Below are positions 32,158 through 42,186 of a DNA stretch of 64,000 nt, one piece after another. This DNA comes from Paracoccus alkenifer. Lineage in GTDB: Bacteria; Pseudomonadota; Alphaproteobacteria; Rhodobacterales; Rhodobacteraceae. Position numbers and translations under genes: made by a program. The first letter of the stretch is position 1. The number at the start of each line of letters is the position of its first letter. The notes below the pieces were generated by a model, which saw nothing but the letters and a program-made list of their open reading frames with translations, was not told where the DNA came from and made no database searches. The DNA lies in NCBI RefSeq assembly GCF_900108405.1, contig NZ_FNXG01000004.1, positions 186,001-250,000 on the forward strand, given 5' to 3'.

Positions 32158-33282
32158 ATGAGCGTGGTGGCCCTGATTGGCTGCGGTTTCGTCGCGGATC
32201 TCTATATGCGGTCGCTGGCCAGCTTTCCGCATGTGCGCGTGCTGGGCGCCCATGACCGCGATGGCGCGCGGATGGCGGCTTTCTGCGCCCATTGGAAAAT
32301 CCCGGCCCTGCCCGGAATGGACGATGTTTTCGCCGGGATGCCCCGCGACGGCGTGATCCTGAACCTGACCAATCCGGGCCAGCATCATGCGGTGAACCGC
32401 GCCTGTCTTGAGGCGGGATTCCATGTCTGGTCCGAAAAGCCGCTGGCGGTCACGATGGAGCAGGCGCGCGATCTGCACGAGCTGGCCGTTGCCCGCGGGT
32501 TGCAGCTGGCCTCGGCCCCCTGCTCGGTCCTGGGCGAGGCCGCGCAGACCCTGGCCCACGCGATGCGCGCGGGCGTGGCCGGGCCCGGACGCCTGGTCTA
32601 TGCCGAGCTTGACGACGGCTATGTCCCGCAGGCCCCGCTAGAGGAATGGATCAGCGAAAGCGGCGCGCCCTGGCCCTATGTGGATGAATTCCGCGTCGGC
32701 TGCACGCTGGAACACGCGGGTTATTACCTGAGCTGGCTGATCGCGATCTTTGGCCCGGTCCGCACGGTGGTGGCGGCCTCGGCCGGCGTCATCCCCGACA
32801 AGCGCGGCGTGGCCGATGCCGCCCCGGATGTGTCCGTGGCCACGCTGTTCTTTCATTCCGGCATGGTGGCGCGGCTGACCTGTTCCATCGTCGCGCCGCA
32901 TGATCACCGCATCCGGGTGATCTGCGATGGCGGCATACTTGAGATGGCAAAGGCATGGGACAATGCCGCGCCGCTGAAATTCCGGCGTCGCCTGCGTATC
33001 CGGCGGCGACTGCTGGAACATCCGATCGGACGCCGCATCCGGCTCAGGGGGCCGACACATCCGATGCTGGGGCGGCGCGGGTCTGCCTCGATGAACTTTG
33101 CCCTCGGCCCGGTCGAGATGCTCGAGGCGATCGCGCAGGGCCGCCCCTGCCGTCTGGGCGGGGATTACGCGCTGCACCTGAACGAGGTCACGCTGGCGAT
33201 CCAGAACGCAGGCGAGACGACCGGCGCACAAACGATGCAGACCTCGTGCGGCATGATGGAGCCGATGCCATGGGCGCGCTGA
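32158..33282 (+). CDS. Gfo/Idh/MocA family oxidoreductase
   Basis: 374 aa from the ATG at 32158, with AGAGG 8 nt upstream (a GTG at 32149 overlaps that signal and is less likely). NAD(P)-dependent sugar or nucleotide-sugar dehydrogenase family. The Rossmann N-terminus ALIGCGFVADLYMRSL, LTNPGQHH, and the conserved SEKPLAVTMEQA (EKP lysine) are present. The C-terminal half would bind substrate. It is first in a row of three overlapping + genes, with the epimerase start 13 bp inside its 3' end. Probably modifies a sugar nucleotide used by the adjacent glycosyltransferase. Confidence 0.85.
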   Translation: MSVVALIGCGFVADLYMRSLASFPHVRVLGAHDRDGARMAAFCAHWKIPALPGMDDVFAGMPRDGVILNLTNPGQHHAVNRACLEAGFHVWSEKPLAVTMEQARDLHELAVARGLQLASAPCSVLGEAAQTLAHAMRAGVAGPGRLVYAELDDGYVPQAPLEEWISESGAPWPYVDEFRVGCTLEHAGYYLSWLIAIFGPVRTVVAASAGVIPDKRGVADAAPDVSVATLFFHSGMVARLTCSIVAPHDHRIRVICDGGILEMAKAWDNAAPLKFRRRLRIRRRLLEHPIGRRIRLRGPTHPMLGRRGSASMNFALGPVEMLEAIAQGRPCRLGGDYALHLNEVTLAIQNAGETTGAQTMQTSCGMMEPMPWAR

Positions 33283-34238
33283 ACCTGGCCGTCACGGGGG
33301 CGACCGGGTATCTGGGCCGCGCCGTGGTGGCGCAGGCGCGGGCGCGGGGCCACAGGGTGCGGGCGCTGCTGCGCGATGCCCGGCAGGCCCCGGCAGGCTG
33401 GGCGGATGACCCCGGCATCACGCTTTGCCAGGTGGTGCTTGAGGATCTGGCCCCCTCTGATCTGGCGGGGGCGGATGCGGTGCTGCATCTGGCGGCCGCG
33501 ATGACGGGCGACGATGCGGCGCAGGCGCAAGCCACGCTGGCGCCGATGCGCGGGCTGCTGGCAGCGATGGCGCAGCTGCGCCCGGTGCCGCGTCTGGTGC
33601 TGGCCGGGTCCATGTCGGTCTATGGCGGGATGCAGGCGGGCGATACCGTGACCGAGAACACGCCGCTGGAGCCCGCCCCGTCAAGCCGCGACGCCTATAC
33701 CCGCGCAAAGCTGGCGCAAGAGGCGCTGGCCCGCGATCATGCGCAGGCAACAGGGGGGGATGTCGCGCTGCTGCGGATCGGAGCGATCTGGGGACCGGGT
33801 CGGTTGTGGAACGGGCATCTGGGTCTGGCGTTCGGGCCGATGCTGATTCGGACCGGCAGCAGCGGGCAGATCCCGCTGGTGCAGCGTGATCGCGCCGCCG
33901 CAGCGGTTCTGCGCGCAGCCGAGGCCGCCCCCCGCGGCATTGCCATCGCCAATGTGCTGGATCCCGATCTGCCGGATCGCGCCCGATATGTGGCAGCGCA
34001 GCGCCGGGGCGGTTGGCCGCGTGTGGTGCTGCCCGTCGGCTGGCCCGTGATGCGGGCGCTGTCGGTGCTGGGGGCGCTGCCCGGTGCGCCGGGGCTGTTG
34101 CGCGCATCGGTGCAGGCCGCGCGGATCATGCCGCTGCACTATACGACCCGCGCCGACTGGCAGGGCGATCTGCCCGCCCTGCCCTTCGAGGACGCGATGG
34201 CGGCCGCACTGCTGGCCGAGGAGAAGATTGATGCCTGA
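33270..34238 (+). CDS. NAD-dependent epimerase/dehydratase (extended SDR)
   Basis: 322 aa from the ATG giving MGALNLAVTGATGYLG, overlapping the previous gene by 13 bp. Rossmann motif TGATGYLGRAVV at about residues 9-20, ADAVLHLAAAMTG, the catalytic region LAGSMSVYGG and the Tyr-x3-Lys YTRAK. It acts on a sugar nucleotide or related polyol. The C-terminal half is shorter and less typical than GalE, so the substrate is unclear. It overlaps the GT4 start by 8 bp, pointing to tight co-expression. Confidence 0.83.
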   Translation: MGALNLAVTGATGYLGRAVVAQARARGHRVRALLRDARQAPAGWADDPGITLCQVVLEDLAPSDLAGADAVLHLAAAMTGDDAAQAQATLAPMRGLLAAMAQLRPVPRLVLAGSMSVYGGMQAGDTVTENTPLEPAPSSRDAYTRAKLAQEALARDHAQATGGDVALLRIGAIWGPGRLWNGHLGLAFGPMLIRTGSSGQIPLVQRDRAAAAVLRAAEAAPRGIAIANVLDPDLPDRARYVAAQRRGGWPRVVLPVGWPVMRALSVLGALPGAPGLLRASVQAARIMPLHYTTRADWQGDLPALPFEDAMAAALLAEEKIDA

Positions 34239-35469
34239 CAGGTTTTCCGGCCCGGTCGCCTATCTGACCGGGCAATACCCCCGCGCGACCGACACCTTCA
34301 TCCAGCGCGAAGTGGCGGCCCTGCGCGGCCACGGGCTGGTCGTCGAAACCTGTTCGGTCCGCCGCACCGGCGCGGAACACCATGTAGGCGACGAACAGCG
34401 GGCCGAGGCCGCGCGCACGTTCCACATTCTCGAAGCGACGGCGAATCCCCTTGTCACGCTCAGGGCGCATCTGTCGGCGCTGCGCAACCCGGCGCGCTAT
34501 CTGCGCGGATTGTGGCTGGCGTGGCGCACGGCGCCCGGCGGGATCAGGGGAAATATCTACAATCTGATCTATTTTGCAGAAGCCGTGGTTCTGGCCCATC
34601 ACATGCGCAAGCGCGGAGTCGTGCATCTGCACAACCACATCGCCAAAGCCTCGTGCACCGTCGCCATGCTGGCCAGCACGGTCAGCGGCATACCCTACAG
34701 CTTTACGCTGCACGGCCCTGACATCTTTTTCGAACCCATTCACTGGCGGCTTGACGAAAAGATCGCGCGAGCCGCCTTTGTGGCCTGCATCAGCCATTTC
34801 TGCCGTTCGCAGGGGATGATTTTTTCCGACCCCGCCCATTGGGAAAAGCTGCATATCGTGCATTGCGGGGTGGATCCGTCGCTTTATGACACGCCGCGCG
34901 GTGCGCCGGCCAAGCGGCTGTTGTTCGTCGGGCGGCTGGCGGTGGTCAAGGGCGTGCCGGTGCTGTTGCGCGCCCTGCAACAGGTGGCGGCCGAACATCC
35001 GGATATGCGCCTGACACTGATCGGGGACGGGCCCGAGCGTGCGGCGCTGGAAGACGAGGCCCGCGCCCTGAGCCTGTCCGGTATGGTCGATTTCGTCGGC
35101 TACAAGGGTCAGGCCGAGGTGGCGCAGGCCCTGCGTGACGCCGACATCCTTGTGCTGCCCAGCTTTGCCGAGGGCCTGCCGGTCGTCCTGATGGAGGCGC
35201 TGGCCGCGCGCGTGCCCGTGCTGACCACCCGCATCGCCGGGGTCGGCGAACTGGTCGAGGATGGTGTCAGCGGACGGCTGGTTGCGCCGGGCGACCCGGC
35301 CGAGCTGGCGGACGCGTTGCGCGAGATGCTCAACGCCCCGCCCGAGGTTCACGCGGCCATGGGCCAGGCCGGACGCGACCGCGTGGTGGCCGAATTCGAC
35401 AGCGCGGCCGAGGCGGAAAAATTGGCCGCGCTGATCGCCAACTCGGCCCTCGGGGCGGATCGGGCATAA
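34231..35469 (+). CDS. Glycosyltransferase family 4
   Basis: 412 aa from the ATG giving MPDRFSGPVAYLTG, with GAGGAGAAG upstream inside the previous gene. GT-B fold. The N-terminal half has AYLTGQYPRATDTFIQREV, seen in exopolysaccharide colanic-acid-type transferases. The nucleotide-sugar half has LLFVGRLAVVKGVPVLLRAL, LIGDGPER and the E-x7-E motif in PSFAEGLPVVLMEALA. Adds a sugar from a nucleotide donor to a lipid-linked or polysaccharide acceptor at the inner membrane face. Last gene of the + row; the WecG-type gene faces it across 43 bp. Confidence 0.9.
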   Translation: MPDRFSGPVAYLTGQYPRATDTFIQREVAALRGHGLVVETCSVRRTGAEHHVGDEQRAEAARTFHILEATANPLVTLRAHLSALRNPARYLRGLWLAWRTAPGGIRGNIYNLIYFAEAVVLAHHMRKRGVVHLHNHIAKASCTVAMLASTVSGIPYSFTLHGPDIFFEPIHWRLDEKIARAAFVACISHFCRSQGMIFSDPAHWEKLHIVHCGVDPSLYDTPRGAPAKRLLFVGRLAVVKGVPVLLRALQQVAAEHPDMRLTLIGDGPERAALEDEARALSLSGMVDFVGYKGQAEVAQALRDADILVLPSFAEGLPVVLMEALAARVPVLTTRIAGVGELVEDGVSGRLVAPGDPAELADALREMLNAPPEVHAAMGQAGRDRVVAEFDSAAEAEKLAALIANSALGADRA

Positions 35470-35512
35470 ACCCCCGCCCCCGCCGCCGCGACCGAAATCA
35501 TCCGGATCGGAC

Positions 35513-36328
35513 CTATTTCGCCCCGCCGCCGAACGGGTCGCGGTAAAGCCCCAGTTTCTGGGCGGCCAACCGCCAAAGCACCGGCGGTTCATGCACGATA
35601 TAGCGATGCCAGCGCTGCCTTGGCTCTTTCAGCAGGCGATAAAGCCACTCGAATCCCCATTCGGTGATCCATGCGGGGGGTCTTTTGAACGTTCCGGCCT
35701 CATAGTCGATCGTGCCGCCAAGGGGCAGGAACAGGCGGATATTCGGCATCCGATCCCGATACTTGACGATGAATTTTTCCTGACGCCCTCCGCCAAGCCC
35801 GACCAGCAGCACGGTGGCGCCTGAATCGTTGATCTTTGCGATGACCCGATCAATATCGGCCGGATCCTTGTCGAAATCGAATGCCGGGGAATCGGTGCCG
35901 ACGATGAACCTGCGCCCGACTTTGCGGTTGATGTTTTCCGCGGCAATTTCGGCAATCCCCGGCTTTCCGCCGCACAGATAAACCGTCACCTCGGGATTGT
36001 CCTTGTTGGCCATATAGAATTTCGGGAAATAATCAGACCCCGAAACCCGCTCGGCCACCGGGTTGCCCAGAAACTTCGTCGCGAAATACAGGATCTGGCT
36101 GTCGCAGGTAATCAGATCGAACTGCTTGAAAATATCGTAAAATTCCCGATCCTTTTGCAGCTTCATGAGCATGTCGACATGCAGGGTCAGCATCAGCCCT
36201 TCGTTGAAATCGCGCACCACCTCATCCATGGTCACGTCGTGCACAAAGACATTCAAAAGCTGAACCTTGCGCCAGTCTCCACGGACGCCCGTGCGCTTTC
36301 TTTCCACCATGTCCGATCCATCAGCCAT
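35513..36328 (-). CDS. WecG/TagA/CpsF family glycosyltransferase
   Basis: 271 aa from the ATG giving MADGSDMVERKR, 5 bp after the previous stop; an ATG six codons later is also possible. GT26 family, which moves ManNAc(A) or related sugars onto undecaprenyl-linked acceptors. The conserved block LITCDSQILYFATKFLG, the RVSGSDYFPKF segment, LCGGKPGIAEIAAENI, LLVGLGGGRQEKFI and PLGGTIDYEAGTFKRPPAWI are all typical. Third gene of the minus-strand row with the TIM-barrel-like and Gfo/Idh genes. Strongly supports polymer assembly on a lipid carrier here. Confidence 0.9.
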   Translation of the reverse strand: MADGSDMVERKRTGVRGDWRKVQLLNVFVHDVTMDEVVRDFNEGLMLTLHVDMLMKLQKDREFYDIFKQFDLITCDSQILYFATKFLGNPVAERVSGSDYFPKFYMANKDNPEVTVYLCGGKPGIAEIAAENINRKVGRRFIVGTDSPAFDFDKDPADIDRVIAKINDSGATVLLVGLGGGRQEKFIVKYRDRMPNIRLFLPLGGTIDYEAGTFKRPPAWITEWGFEWLYRLLKEPRQRWHRYIVHEPPVLWRLAAQKLGLYRDPFGGGAK

Positions 36329-36333
36329 CGCTG

Positions 36334-37203
36334 TCACACCGCCCCCATATATTCGGCGACCAGATCGCGGGTGCTGCGGATATTGCCGCGCGAAGACGCG
36401 CCAAACACGATTGATTCCACCCCCTGCAATCCGGCCACCCATTCGATGGCTTCGCGCGGGGGGATTGCGCCCGACGCATAGACCGACATTGCGATTGCAC
36501 GGACCTTGCCGGATTCCAGAACCTCGCGATACTTGTCGGCACCGCCACACATGCGAAATCCGATCTTGTTGATATTCGAACAGATAATCGGAGATTCGAT
36601 TCCCTCGGCTGCCAGGGCATCGGCCAAAAGCGGCAGATTCATTGTTATGAAACCCGGCTCTGCCCGATATTTTTCGCGCACATGATCGTGGAACATGCGG
36701 AATGCCTTGGTAAAGCCCATGCCCAATAGCAGATCGACGAAAACATTCTGCATGAAGATGACCGGCGTCCTGAGACCCGCAAACATCTTCATTTCGGCGT
36801 CAATCAGAACCTTGACGATACCTTCGGCATCCTTGGTAACCAATGCGGCGCCCGAACGCAGCATGGTCTTGAACAGCCCGTCTTCGGGCATGAAATGGGC
36901 AATCGCGCCCACCATTCCGTGATCGGTGACCGCATTGGCGTATTTATGGGCATAGGGCATGCAGGGATAGAACTGGAACCCGTCATATCGCCCCGGATTG
37001 GCGCGAACCACATCGCAGATCTCGGCGATCCGGTCGTGGGTTGTGCACATGAATGTGCGGATGCCCTCGTCATAGGCGGCATCCAGCACCTCCATGATCG
37101 CGGATGTATCCTGAAAGCGCATGGCCTGGGCACGGGCCTTTTCCTCGGACATGTGATTGATGCCAAAGAACTGGTTATCGCCGAAAAGAAGCTTGTCCAT
37201 CAT
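36334..37203 (-). CDS. Unassigned TIM-barrel-like (aldo/keto reductase-like) protein
   Basis: 289 aa. No signal peptide or membrane span. The sequence alternates short beta strands and helices as in a TIM barrel: LLFGDNQFFGINHM, IRTFMCTTHDRIAE, YDGFQFYPCMPYAHKYANAV and SPIICSNINKIGF. The C-terminal SIVFGASSRGNIRSTRDLV looks like the cofactor-binding end of aldo/keto reductases (GASS.., followed by a basic residue). The usual AKR catalytic Asp-Tyr-Lys-His set is not evident. It lies between an oxidoreductase and a WecG-type transferase, 8 bp and 5 bp away, so a sugar-related reaction is likely. The function is unknown. Confidence 0.7.
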   Translation of the reverse strand: MMDKLLFGDNQFFGINHMSEEKARAQAMRFQDTSAIMEVLDAAYDEGIRTFMCTTHDRIAEICDVVRANPGRYDGFQFYPCMPYAHKYANAVTDHGMVGAIAHFMPEDGLFKTMLRSGAALVTKDAEGIVKVLIDAEMKMFAGLRTPVIFMQNVFVDLLLGMGFTKAFRMFHDHVREKYRAEPGFITMNLPLLADALAAEGIESPIICSNINKIGFRMCGGADKYREVLESGKVRAIAMSVYASGAIPPREAIEWVAGLQGVESIVFGASSRGNIRSTRDLVAEYMGAV

Positions 37204-37211
37204 CTTGCCTT

Positions 37212-38330
37212 CTATGTCCGCGTCCTGAACAGCCAGTTGCGCTTTGCCGGCTTGTCGGCCACGGGTTCCCTGACCGGGTCAGCGATCCGCACGCCCGAGG
37301 CATCCTCAAGAATCATGTCCAGCGTCCGGTCGGTAATTGCGGCCGAGCGAAAATCGTTTTCGGCCGCGCGGCTTTTGCCATCACGCACCGCCTCGACGAA
37401 ATCGGCAATCTGGGCGGAATATTCCTCGCCACGCAGATAGAACCAAGGATCCCGGGTCAATTCGGTGGTGTATTGCACATTCCACCCCTTGTGCATTCCC
37501 GGCAGGGCCGGATGCTCTTCGCGCAGGTAAAGCTGACATTCCTGCCGGTCGGCATTCACCCGGCCTTTCGTGCCGATCAGCTCGATCTTCGTGGACATCT
37601 TGCGGAATGAATCGTCAGACCAGTTGACCGAAAGCTGCGCCATGGCGCCGCCGGCAAAGCGCAGGGTCGACATCACCATATCGTCGGTTTCCGTCGAAAA
37701 GATCGGGACCATGGCCGAGCCTGACACATGCTCGGGCTGTCCGAAAAACCAGTTCAGCAGGTTCAGCGGATGGGCCGCGTAATCATAAAGACAGCCGCCG
37801 CCTTCGGTCTTTCTGGTGCGCCAGTTCTGCTTGCGGGCGCGAAGGACGACAGGGCCGTAAGCCTCGGCCACCACATGCCGGATTTCGCCAAGAGCGCCGC
37901 TGTCCACGATCTCCTTCATTCGACGGAATGCGCCCACATAGCGATAGTGGTAACCGACCTGATTGACCAACCTTTTTGCCTCGGCAAGATCTGCCAATTC
38001 TTCGGCATCGCGCCAATCCAGACAAAAGGGCTTTTCGCAGAACACATGAATGCCGCGTTCCAGCGCCGCCCGAACCATCGGCACATGCAGCCGCGAGGGC
38101 GTCGCAATCACAACCGCATCCAGATTGCCCGTATCCAGCAATTCTTCGTATTTGGTGTAGATCTTGGTATGCGGCAGGTATTTGCCCAGCACATCGACCA
38201 GGAATCCGGCAGAATCGCAGGCCAGGGTTTGTGTGTCGGGATGAGCATTGACCATCGAGAAATGAGACAGGCCCATCTTGCCCAACCCAACGACTGCGAT
38301 CCGGATCTTCTTGTCAGGACTGTCTTGCAA
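37212..38330 (-). CDS. Gfo/Idh/MocA family oxidoreductase, TTG start
   Basis: 372 aa. IRIAVVGLGKMGLSHFSMV is the NAD site, VVIATPSRLHVPMVRAAL follows, and the EKP motif is HVFCEKPFCLDWRDAEEL. VGYHYRYVGAFRRMKEI and the aromatic C-terminal half with GGGCLYDYAAHPLNLLNWF (catalytic His region) fit sugar dehydrogenases of the family. No ATG is available before the Rossmann fold; the best start is TTG at 38330 with AGAAAG upstream. A 45-codon frame ends 5 nt before this TTG, which suggests translational coupling. First enzyme of the minus-strand polysaccharide row. Confidence 0.83.
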   Translation of the reverse strand: MQDSPDKKIRIAVVGLGKMGLSHFSMVNAHPDTQTLACDSAGFLVDVLGKYLPHTKIYTKYEELLDTGNLDAVVIATPSRLHVPMVRAALERGIHVFCEKPFCLDWRDAEELADLAEAKRLVNQVGYHYRYVGAFRRMKEIVDSGALGEIRHVVAEAYGPVVLRARKQNWRTRKTEGGGCLYDYAAHPLNLLNWFFGQPEHVSGSAMVPIFSTETDDMVMSTLRFAGGAMAQLSVNWSDDSFRKMSTKIELIGTKGRVNADRQECQLYLREEHPALPGMHKGWNVQYTTELTRDPWFYLRGEEYSAQIADFVEAVRDGKSRAAENDFRSAAITDRTLDMILEDASGVRIADPVREPVADKPAKRNWLFRTRT

Positions 38331-38335
38331 TGGAT

Positions 38336-38473
38336 TTACTTTCTGTCTTTGTTCCGCAAACGGGCCAACCGGAATTTGCTACCGACCCTTTCAGCAGAAA
38401 CTTGCGCGGTGAATTCGACAATTGCACTGCATTCAGGCAGCAGTTTCCCATCCTTTTTCATGACATCGCCCAT
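38336..38473 (-). CDS. Candidate small protein (45 aa) upstream of the oxidoreductase
   Basis: Open frame ATG...TAA on the minus strand reading MGDVMKKDGKLLPECSAI and ending RLARLRNKDRK. It fills most of the gap between thyX and the TTG-started oxidoreductase, and its stop is 5 nt before that TTG. A second ATG (MKKDG) is at 38461. There is no strong ribosome-binding site. Third-position G+C is about 55% (24 of 44 codons by hand), lower than the genome but similar to the neighbouring lower-GC genes. No family recognised; could also be a gene remnant. Confidence 0.35.
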   Translation of the reverse strand: MGDVMKKDGKLLPECSAIVEFTAQVSAERVGSKFRLARLRNKDRK

Positions 38474-38529
38474 CTAAAAGGCCGCGGCTTTGCTGAATGA
38501 CGGGCGGGACCGGGCGATCCTTGCCGCAA

Positions 38530-39435
38530 TCACCCCCACACCCCCTCGAACTCGCGCCATTCGCCCTTGCTCATTCCGCTGGTTTCCTGTGTCACCGTCT
38601 CGCCGGCCAGCCGCCGCTTGAGCGCCTCGACGCCCCTTGCCGACAGCGCGGTGCCGCCCAGCCGGTAATCCTCGAACGCCGCATAGGCAAGCGGCACCCA
38701 GTCGGCGGTGATGCGGCACATCAGCTCGGCATAGGCGCGGATTTCGTATTGCGCATGAGCGTCGGCGCGCAGGCGCAGGAAATGGAACAGATTGTGCAGG
38801 TCGGTTTTCCAATACCATTGCGTATAGATATTGGCGGGCAGGTTCATTCGGGCCAGCTCGCGGGCCAGGCCCTGCTGGCCGTCCTGCGACAGCATTCCTT
38901 CGTAATGGTCATAGCTGCGCATGGAATCTTCGCGCAGCAGGTCCAGCACGCGCTGCGCCTCGGCGCCGGCAAGCACCTCGCCGCGGCCCTGGTTGTTCAC
39001 CTTGGATTGCGCGGCCAGATGCTCGGGCGCGGGAATGTAGAATTCGCGGTCGAGGATCGAGTAGCGGGCCGAGTATTCGTTTACATTGGCGGTGCGATGG
39101 CGGATCCACTGGCGGGCGACGAACACCGGCAGCTTGACGTGAAACTTGACCTCGCACATCTCGAAGGGGGTCGAGTGCCAGTGCCGCATCAGATAGCGGA
39201 TCAGCCCTTCGTCATTCGACACCGCCTTGGTGCCGCGCCCGTAGCTGACGCGCGCCGCCTGCACGATGGCGCTGTCGTCGCCCATATAGTCGATGACCCG
39301 GATCAGCCCGTGGTCCAGCACCGGGTGGGCGACGTAAAGATGGCGCTCCATCCCCTCGGCCACTGCGCGCAGGGTCGGACGCGGATTGGCGCGGGCGTCG
39401 TCGATCTCGGCCTGTTGTTCTGGGGTCAGGGGCAT
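38530..39435 (-). CDS. thyX: FAD-dependent thymidylate synthase
   Basis: 301 aa. Flavin-dependent methylation of dUMP using methylenetetrahydrofolate, an alternative to ThyA. The ThyX motif appears as [15 protein letters not shown], with the preceding VFVARQWI. The N-terminal [14 protein letters not shown] and the later [23 protein letters not shown], which contributes FAD and dUMP contacts, are also conserved. It is divergent from gloA (90 bp) and precedes the lower-GC polysaccharide genes. Presence of thyX does not exclude thyA elsewhere. Confidence 0.96.
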   Translation of the reverse strand: MPLTPEQQAEIDDARANPRPTLRAVAEGMERHLYVAHPVLDHGLIRVIDYMGDDSAIVQAARVSYGRGTKAVSNDEGLIRYLMRHWHSTPFEMCEVKFHVKLPVFVARQWIRHRTANVNEYSARYSILDREFYIPAPEHLAAQSKVNNQGRGEVLAGAEAQRVLDLLREDSMRSYDHYEGMLSQDGQQGLARELARMNLPANIYTQWYWKTDLHNLFHFLRLRADAHAQYEIRAYAELMCRITADWVPLAYAAFEDYRLGGTALSARGVEALKRRLAGETVTQETSGMSKGEWREFEGVWG

Positions 39436-39525
39436 GGCGTCCTCGTTGCTCGTCTGCCCTCTGTCTCTAGCGTCCCGGCGCGCATCGTGCCACCATCAGC
39501 TGCCGCTGCCAGAAGGAATCCCGCG

Positions 39526-39948
39526 ATGCGTTATCTGCACACCATGGTCCGGGTAAAGGATCTGGACGCCAGCATGGCGTTCTATCGGCTGCTGGGGCTG
39601 GAAGAAATCCGGCGGATCGACAACGAACAGGGGCGGTTCACGCTGGTGTTCATGGCGCCGCCCGGGCAGCCGGAAGCCCCGGTCGAGCTGACATTCAACT
39701 GGGACGGGGACGAGGCGCTGCCCTCGGACAGCCGGCATTTCGGGCATCTGGCCTATGAGGTCGACGACATCCACGCGACCTGTGCGCATTTGCAGGCGAA
39801 CGGTGTCACCATCAACCGGCCGCCGCGCGACGGGCGCATGGCCTTTGTGCGCAGCCCCGACAATATTTCCATCGAGCTGCTGCAAAAGGGCGACAGCCTT
39901 ACGCCGCAGGAACCCTGGGTCAGCATGGGCAACACCGGCCACTGGTAG
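39526..39948 (+). CDS. gloA: Lactoylglutathione lyase (glyoxalase I)
   Basis: 140 aa from the ATG giving MRYLHTMVRV, with AGAAGGAA upstream. Converts the methylglyoxal-glutathione hemithioacetal to S-lactoylglutathione. The four metal ligands align with E. coli GloA: His5 (MRYLH), Glu in PVELTFNWD, His in FGHLAYEVDD and Glu in SIELLQKG. FYRLLGLEEIRR and RPPRDGRMAFV are typical. It is convergent with the MarR gene, whose stop is 3 bp away. Full length with no oddities. Confidence 0.92.
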   Translation: MRYLHTMVRVKDLDASMAFYRLLGLEEIRRIDNEQGRFTLVFMAPPGQPEAPVELTFNWDGDEALPSDSRHFGHLAYEVDDIHATCAHLQANGVTINRPPRDGRMAFVRSPDNISIELLQKGDSLTPQEPWVSMGNTGHW

Positions 39949-39951
39949 GGG

Positions 39952-40488
39952 TCAGTAGATGTAGCGGATCTGGTCCGCCCAGAACCGCTCGACCCGCCGC
40001 CATTGCAGGTTCACCAGTCGGATCGGCGGGTCGTCCAGCACGCCCGACGCCTGCAACCCATCGGCATGGCGAGCGAACATTCGGCCGACGGTATCGCGGA
40101 TTTCCTCGCCCTGCGGGGTCAGGCGGATGCGGACGGAACGGCGGTCCATGTCGCAGCGCTGGTGGTGGACATAGCCCATCTGCGCCAGCTTCTTGAGATT
40201 GTAGCTGACGTTCGAGCCTTGATACATCCCCCGCGACCGCAGCTCGCCCGCCGAGACCTCGGCCGCGCCCAGATTGTAAAGCAGCAGGGCCTGCACCGGG
40301 GTCAGATCGGCCAGCCGCAGCCGCTCGAATTCGTCCTTGATCAGGTCCAGCATCAGCCGGTGCAGCCGGTCAAGGATTTGCAGGCTTTCCAGATACGGCT
40401 CCAGCACATCCGGCAGCCCGTAATCGGCCACAGGCGCAGGTGCCGAATCCTGCGGCACAGAGGGTTTCAGCACGGCGAATCGGGTCAT
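39952..40488 (-). CDS. MarR-family transcriptional regulator
   Basis: 178 aa from the ATG giving MTRFAVLKPSV; a GTG 13 codons upstream is an alternative. Winged-helix DNA-binding dimer. The recognisable core runs from LTPVQALLLYNLG through VSAGELRSRGMYQGSNVSYNLKKLAQMGYV (helix-turn-helix) to the wing DMDRRSVRIRLTPQG, which carries the conserved D-x-R-S/R pattern. Regulated genes and ligand are unknown; sdhE lies 57 bp upstream on the same strand. Family is secure. Confidence 0.85.
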   Translation of the reverse strand: MTRFAVLKPSVPQDSAPAPVADYGLPDVLEPYLESLQILDRLHRLMLDLIKDEFERLRLADLTPVQALLLYNLGAAEVSAGELRSRGMYQGSNVSYNLKKLAQMGYVHHQRCDMDRRSVRIRLTPQGEEIRDTVGRMFARHADGLQASGVLDDPPIRLVNLQWRRVERFWADQIRYIY

Positions 40489-40545
40489 CTTGTCATCCGC
40501 TTGGCGTCGTCCCACCCAAGCTGACACAGATAACCCAAGAATCAG

Positions 40546-42125
<1,580 letters not shown>

Positions 42126-42127
42126 TT

Positions 42128-42170
42128 TTGCGGCGGGCGTTGACGTGGGGTCCGCCAACGCCCGCCGCAA
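42128..42170. terminator. Perfect 15-bp inverted repeat after aspC
   Basis: TTGCGGCGGGCGTTG (42128-42142) and CAACGCCCGCCGCAA (42156-42170) are exact complements around a 13-nt loop. No T-run follows in either direction. It may terminate aspC, or act as a leader structure for the small frame and cls downstream. Confidence 0.6.
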
Positions 42171-42186
42171 TCCCAAGGAGTTCCGG

